In this document: piece by piece, positions 60,494 to 64,000 of the stretch
How positions within the stretch are numbered: position 1 is the first letter of the stretch
How the letters are laid out: each line of letters begins with the position of its first letter
From: Egibacter rhizosphaerae
GTDB lineage: Bacteria > Actinomycetota > Nitriliruptoria > Euzebyales > Egibacteraceae
DNA length: 64,000 nt
Assembly (NCBI RefSeq): GCF_004322855.1
Contig: NZ_CP036402.1
Location: 2,356,001 to 2,420,000, forward strand
Direction: 5' to 3'
Program-made: the position numbers and the translations under genes
The notes under the pieces: generated by a model
The model's input: the letters and a program-made list of their open reading frames with translations, nothing else
What the model was told of the DNA's origin: nothing
Databases searched by the model: none

Positions 60494-60590
60494 GCGTGGT
60501 GCGGCCGGGTTCGCGTGGTGCGGCCGCGTTCGCGGGTGGCGCCGCGTTCGTGAGGTCGGGCGCCCGGGTTCACGGGTGGCGCCGGACCTG
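60494..60590. repeat. Degenerate 18-22-bp tandem repeat upstream of the methyltransferase gene
   Basis: Units at 60494, 60513, 60532, 60550 and 60572 share GYGTGGTGCGGCCGSGTTC-like cores that decay toward the right. The following 60591-60810 is of lower GC and holds an imperfect inverted repeat (60615-60629 with 60687-60701, 13 of 15 matching) but no gene. Confidence 0.65.
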
Positions 60591-60810
60591 CGCTCGACCG
60601 TCGGCAACGCTTGAGCGCGACATCTTGCGTCCGAGCGTCATGGTCAATCTGGTGCAACCTTCGTTGGGATCTCGAACGCACCTCCGTGCAAGATCTCGCG
60701 CTGGATCGACGAGGACACTTCGGCGCAGCGCGGAACACGCACTCAGCGCACGGAGCCGGTGGTTCGGGTGTGCTCACCGCCGGCATCACACCCCCGACAG
60801 GGTCTGAGTC

Positions 60811-61000
60811 GGGTAACCCGTGGGTGGGGACCGCCCGTGCTCAGCCGATCCGTTGGCGGGGGCCGTGCTCAGCTAATCCGTGGGTGGGGACCGCCCGTGC
60901 TCAGCCGATCCGTTGGCGGGGGCCGCCCGAGGCTCAGCTAATCCCTTGGCGGGGACCGCCCGAGGTCAGCCGATCCGTTGGCGGGGGCCGCCCGAGGTCA
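60811..61000. repeat. 28-33-bp tandem repeat, 6 units, spanning the flavodoxin stop codon
   Basis: Units at 60811, 60844, 60872, 60904, 60937 and 60969 alternate GCCGATCCGTTGGCGGGGGC and GCTAATCCSTKGGYGGGGAC cores and all end in TCA. The TCA of unit 5 (60966-60968) is the reverse-strand flavodoxin stop; unit 6 is coding (LTSGGPRQRIG). Each unit can form a GGCGG/CCGCC hairpin. Confidence 0.93.
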
Positions 61001-61496
61001 GCTCCTGGGCGAGGCGCTGACCCCACTGGCGGGCGCGCTCCACCTCCCCCTCGCTGAGCGGACCGGTGGTATCGCCGACGTAGAAGCTGCGCGGCGCGAT
61101 GCGCCGAAACCCGAGGGCGCGCAGGCGTCGATCGGCGCCGCGTGCTGCCGATCCGGGCACCCGCGGCTTCGCGATGCGCGTGTCGAAGGCGGTCGCGGCG
61201 ACCTCCCTCGAGAGCTTCGGGAGTGCGTCGAGCCACTCGCGCACGCCGATGCCGGGCGACACGAGCGCCTCGGAAGTCCGCTGCGCAGCGTCCCGCCGGG
61301 TGGATTCCCGACTCATCCCGAACGCGTGGGTCGGTCCACCGACGACGAGCAGTTCGACGTCGTCGGGGATCGCGGCGGGGGCGGCCCCGACCTCCTGGAT
61401 CCGGACCGCCGCACGGTCGGCGAGCCCGGCGGCGATGCCGCGAGCGATCGCCTCGGTGTTGCCGTACATGGACTCGAAGACGACCAGCACGCTCAT
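60966..61496 (-). CDS. Flavodoxin-domain protein
   Basis: The 176-residue protein has the FMN phosphate loop ESMYGNTEAIARGIAAGL at the N terminus and VVGGPTHAFGM for the second loop, a short-chain flavodoxin fold, with a C-terminal amphipathic helix. Actinobacterial relatives are annotated as flavodoxin/nitric oxide synthase or protoporphyrinogen oxidase-like. The last 11 residues are encoded by a unit of the 32-bp tandem repeat. It lies upstream, in the same direction, of no partner; a ferredoxin gene precedes it on the same strand. Confidence 0.88.
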   Translation of the reverse strand: MSVLVVFESMYGNTEAIARGIAAGLADRAAVRIQEVGAAPAAIPDDVELLVVGGPTHAFGMSRESTRRDAAQRTSEALVSPGIGVREWLDALPKLSREVAATAFDTRIAKPRVPGSAARGADRRLRALGFRRIAPRSFYVGDTTGPLSEGEVERARQWGQRLAQELTSGGPRQRIG

Positions 61497-61534
61497 CCGG
61501 CGACCCTTCTCGTCTCGTTACGCAGCCAGTTCCC

Positions 61535-61870
61535 TCAGGCGGCTTGCGAGGTCCCCCAGGCGGCCACCTTCGGGTGGTCGACGGCCTGGGTCCGACGAGG
61601 GTTCCGCCCTCCGGGGCTGCCGAGCCCGGTCACCGCGTCAGCCAAGAACTCGTCGTTGATCGCGATGAACGCGACCCACTCAGCGGGGACGTCGTCCTCG
61701 TAGTAGATCGCGTCGACGGGGCAGACGTCGGTGCACGCCTCACAGTCGGTGCACTCGTCGGGGTGGATGTAGAACATCCGCGGACCCTCGTAGATGGCGT
61801 GGGCAGGGCATTCGTCGACGCAGGCCGCGTCCTTCACGTCGATGCACGGTGCGGTGATGACGTGGGCCAT
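61535..61870 (-). CDS. Ferredoxin with two iron-sulfur clusters
   Basis: The 111-residue protein has a first Cys set in APCIDVKDAACVDECP and a second in CTDCEACTDVCPVDAI, the arrangement of FdxA-type 7Fe/8Fe ferredoxins, plus the typical long C-terminal tail (VAFIAINDEFLADAVTGLG). It carries low-potential electrons in the cytoplasm. ATG 61870 has GGAGGAAC. Only 38 bp separate it from the flavodoxin gene, so co-transcription is likely. Confidence 0.9.
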   Translation of the reverse strand: MAHVITAPCIDVKDAACVDECPAHAIYEGPRMFYIHPDECTDCEACTDVCPVDAIYYEDDVPAEWVAFIAINDEFLADAVTGLGSPGGRNPRRTQAVDHPKVAAWGTSQAA

Positions 61871-62076
61871 GGCCGTTCCTCCGGTCGGCGCCGGTGGGTT
61901 CGCTGAGAAGCGCCCCACACCGTGCGCGCTGGTCGCCTCGACCCGATGCTTTCCGCCTCCTCCCCCGCGGATACGGCCGGTCGGCCCTGCCGAGCGCGCC
62001 ATCCGTCCCTGTGGAAGGCTCCAGACGCGCGATCACCGGCATGCGGTGCAGCATGGGCGGCATCCGAGGCCGGTGT

Positions 62077-62151
62077 CCGGGATGAGCAGCCCCGGGACCA
62101 GCCGCCCCGGGACCAGCCGGCCCGGGACGAGCCGCCCCGGGATGCGCTGGC
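62077..62151. repeat. 15-bp tandem repeat, 5 units, downstream of a small gene
   Basis: Units at 62077, 62092, 62107, 62122 and 62137 share CCGGGACSAGCCGCC. The array ends 10 bp beyond the stop codon of the reverse-strand gene at 62162. The rest of the 291-bp gap to the ferredoxin gene shows no gene. Confidence 0.9.
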
Positions 62152-62161
62152 CCCTGGTAGC

Positions 62162-62530
62162 TCAGAGAACGTCGCAGTCCTCGGCCACGGTGATCCGACG
62201 GACGCCCGCCGAACCGCCGCCACGAGTCTCCAGGACCTCCACGGGCACGCGCTGATCAAGGGCCTGCACCCGCCGAAGCCGTGCGCGCAGCTGCTCGGGC
62301 GAGGCATCGACGAGGTCGTCGGCAGTCAACACGACGAGCTCGTTGTGTACGCGCACGCGGCTGGCGCCGTCGGTGGTGAGCTCGACCCCGTGTCCGTCGC
62401 CGACGAGTCGGACGCGCTCGTCGCACGACACGACGCGCATGATCAAGCGAAGCTGCACCAGCCTCGCGTCGGTGGCGACGCCGGCCTCATGGGCTCGCTG
62501 GCCGAGCGTCGGCTCGGGTGGTGTGCTCAC
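62162..62530 (-). CDS. Small hypothetical protein
   Basis: The 122-residue protein starts at GTG 62530 (AAGGGA 7 nt upstream). It has a Leu/Val/Arg-rich beta-helix pattern (RLVQLRLIMRVVSCDERVRL; ELVVLTADDLVDASPEQLRA) and ends VAEDCDVL. I do not recognise the family. Codon usage matches its neighbours, so it is probably real. Confidence 0.6.
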   Translation of the reverse strand: MSTPPEPTLGQRAHEAGVATDARLVQLRLIMRVVSCDERVRLVGDGHGVELTTDGASRVRVHNELVVLTADDLVDASPEQLRARLRRVQALDQRVPVEVLETRGGGSAGVRRITVAEDCDVL

Positions 62531-62684
62531 GACGGTCCCTTCGCCTGGACGCGCCCGTGCGCGGATCCTTGACGGTACCCAGGGTGCCGCCTCGGTCCAC
62601 CTCCCCACATGAGGCGGTGGTCCCTGCTTCTACGGGCCGATGGCCCGGATCGTCGTTCGAGTCCGCCACCTGCCGCTGCGGCGT

Positions 62685-63236
62685 TCACGGTGGCGTGGGG
62701 GCCGGAGGTGCCGGGCGGCGGAGGGCCAGTACGGCGTAGGCGCCCATCGCGATGAGGAGCGGGAGCGCGTAGACGAGGTTGAACCAGGCGAGCCAGACGA
62801 CCTGCTCGCCCATCGTCGGCACACTCGCGGCGATGCGCGCGGCCGCCAGGTGGTATGGCAGGTCGAAGGCGAGGTCGGCCAGCGAGACCACGACCCCGAG
62901 CCCGAAGGTCGTCGGCAGCGTGAGCGACGCCGGGGGGCGGAAGCGGGCACCGCCGCGGCGCCACCGCACGATCGCGAGCACGAGGATCGCCGCGATCACG
63001 CCCCACTCGATGACGGACCACCATCGCGGCGGGGTGATCGGCACGAAACCCCATCCGACGACGAGGAGCACCCCACCCGCGAAGTGGGTGCCGATCAACC
63101 CGGCGACGAACGTCGCCGTGCGCCGGAACGGTTGCTCGGTGCCGAGCAGGTAGACGGCCGCGGCGATGGCCAGCAAGTGCAGGCTGTCCGCGAGGGCGAG
63201 GGCGGTCAGGGTGCTGAACAACGGGGCTCCCGTCAC
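62685..63236 (-). CDS. Integral membrane protein, GAP/LysE-like
   Basis: The 183-residue protein has five to six membrane helices. The entry ALALADSLHLLAIAAAVYLL and the FVAGLIGTHFAGGVLLVVG segment resemble the GAP (Sap) and LysE-like exporter families, which start with a short-helix hairpin. Substrate unknown. GTG 63236 is used; its ribosome site is weak. The 250-bp divergent gap to the YCII gene holds no gene. Confidence 0.7.
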   Translation of the reverse strand: MTGAPLFSTLTALALADSLHLLAIAAAVYLLGTEQPFRRTATFVAGLIGTHFAGGVLLVVGWGFVPITPPRWWSVIEWGVIAAILVLAIVRWRRGGARFRPPASLTLPTTFGLGVVVSLADLAFDLPYHLAAARIAASVPTMGEQVVWLAWFNLVYALPLLIAMGAYAVLALRRPAPPAPTPP

Positions 63237-63486
63237 GTCGCACGGTCAGCGCAGTGTCGCCCGGGCGCACCCGCTGGCCAAGGGCGTGACCGCTTGGGAC
63301 GGAGGGTGCTCATGGGCGAGCCCGCGCAGGCCGAGGCCGCCCCCCGGCACGAGACCGCTGTCGACGGGACCGCCGCTGATGCCGCGCTCACACCGAGACA
63401 TTCCTCGGCGCGTGGTGTCGAATCCGCCGGGAGGTGTTCGACGCACCGGGTGTACGTCGCACACGACCAGAAAGGAAGGCGACGAG

Positions 63487-63918
63487 ATGCGCTTCATGAT
63501 CATTCGCAAGGCGGATGCCGCCACCGAGGCCGGTGAGCTGCCGACCGAGGACCAGATGGAGGCGATGACCGCGTACAACGAGGAGCTCCTCAAGGCCGGG
63601 GTGCTCGCCGGCGGCGAGGGGTTGCAGCCCTCCTCCAAGGGCGCGCGCGTGACGTTCTCCGGAGGGACGCCGTCCGTGGTCGACGGGCCGTTCACGGAGA
63701 CCAAGGAGCTGATCGCCGGGTTCACGCTGATCGAGGTGCGCTCCCGCGAGGAGGCGATCGAGTGGGTCAAGCGCTGGCCCGAATCCGATGTCGAGCTCGA
63801 GCTGCGGCAGGTGTTCGCACCCGAGGACTTCGGCGACGCGTACACGCCCGAGCTCGAGGAGCGAGAGACGCGGATGGCCGAGCAGCTCGATGAACGCTCG
63901 GCGGACGAGACGTCGTAG
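63487..63918 (+). CDS. YCII-related (DGPF) domain protein
   Basis: The 143-residue protein has the YCII/DGPF pattern: MRFMIIRKADA, MEAMTAYNEELLKAGVLAGG, the VVDGPFTETKELIAGFTLIE motif that names the family, and EAIEWVKRWPE. Such genes typically pair with an ECF sigma factor gene, as here 11 bp downstream. AAGGAAGG precedes ATG 63487. It may be a ligand-binding or ferredoxin-like-fold enzyme; its function is not established. Confidence 0.92.
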   Translation: MRFMIIRKADAATEAGELPTEDQMEAMTAYNEELLKAGVLAGGEGLQPSSKGARVTFSGGTPSVVDGPFTETKELIAGFTLIEVRSREEAIEWVKRWPESDVELELRQVFAPEDFGDAYTPELEERETRMAEQLDERSADETS

Positions 63919-63929
63919 GGGCCCGCCGA

Positions 63930-64000
63930 ATGGCAGGCGGCGACCAGCAGGCGACGCGCGAGACGATCGAGGCCGTCTGGCGCATCGAGTCGGCGAAGTT
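63930..64000 (+). CDS. ECF sigma factor, N-terminal start (truncated by window edge)
   Basis: Only 23 codons are visible. They read into TIEAVWRIESAK, the entry typical of the RNA polymerase sigma factors encoded beside YCII proteins (SigJ/ECF41-like neighbours are different; this matches the SigG-like type). The position after a YCII gene supports the call. Confidence 0.7.
   Translation, partial: MAGGDQQATRETIEAVWRIESAK

Noticed and set aside
60811-61000. A CRISPR array
   Set aside because: The units are contiguous without spacers, vary in length and include coding sequence; no cas genes are present.

Overview
The window is very GC-rich with dense actinobacterial codon usage. There is no outer-membrane secretin beside the Flp/Tad pilus genes, many extracellular proteins are strongly acidic, and two proteins carry cell-wall-binding type 2 (CWB2) repeats. 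This points to a monoderm, high-GC actinobacterium, possibly a halophilic or alkaliphilic lineage such as the Nitriliruptoria. The lineage guess is inference.

Layout. 1-5.8 kb: end of a class A penicillin-binding protein, a GNAT acetyltransferase, a reverse-strand set (SDR, UbiG-like methyltransferase, type III polyketide synthase) and a small excisionase-like HTH regulator. 6.0-13.3 kb: a Flp/Tad pilus operon (cpaB, tadZ, tadA, tadB, tadC, pilin-like protein, two TadE-like proteins, TadG-like protein), preceded by a long leader with an array of ACGGCA sites. 13.3-16.2 kb: a membrane kinase-like protein whose catalytic Asp is replaced, divergent from a LysM membrane protein. 16.5-19.5 kb: the housekeeping block rpsF-ssb-rpsR-rplI-dnaB. 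19.5-34.9 kb: mixed genes, including a CWB2 protein, DUF2786, alpha/beta hydrolase, DUF421, CAP domain, acidic lipoproteins, an ECF sigma/anti-sigma pair, methyltransferase, MEDS-HATPase regulator, YczE-like protein with an overlapping thioesterase, and an FAD oxidoreductase. 35.0-41.2 kb: a sigma factor coupled to a Ser/Thr kinase, then a lipoprotein, an OmpA-domain protein, two DUF2510 proteins and a second CWB2 protein. 41.3-47.7 kb: a membrane class III nucleotide cyclase, an MFS transporter and an overlapping pair made of a receiver-flavoreductase fusion and a cNMP-binding histidine kinase. 47.7-48.2 kb: fragments of three unrelated genes abutting each other.

51.0-59.6 kb is a visibly lower-GC block. 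It holds an M24 creatinase-like protein, an ornithine cyclodeaminase-family gene with a frameshift, an amidohydrolase, a class IV aminotransferase, a DctPQM TRAP transporter and a cyclase-family hydrolase, all on one strand with overlapping or closely spaced genes and its own promoter-like sequence and palindromes. It looks like an acquired uptake and catabolic operon for a small nitrogenous (amino-acid-derived, ectoine-like or dipeptide) compound. The exact substrate cannot be read from the sequence. The last 4 kb hold a frameshifted methyltransferase, a flavodoxin, a ferredoxin, small proteins, a YCII protein and the start of a sigma factor.

A recurrent feature is short GC-rich tandem repeats (14-33 nt units) at gene ends. 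In three cases the stop codon is part of a repeat unit. No tRNA, rRNA, CRISPR array, transposase or integrase was seen.
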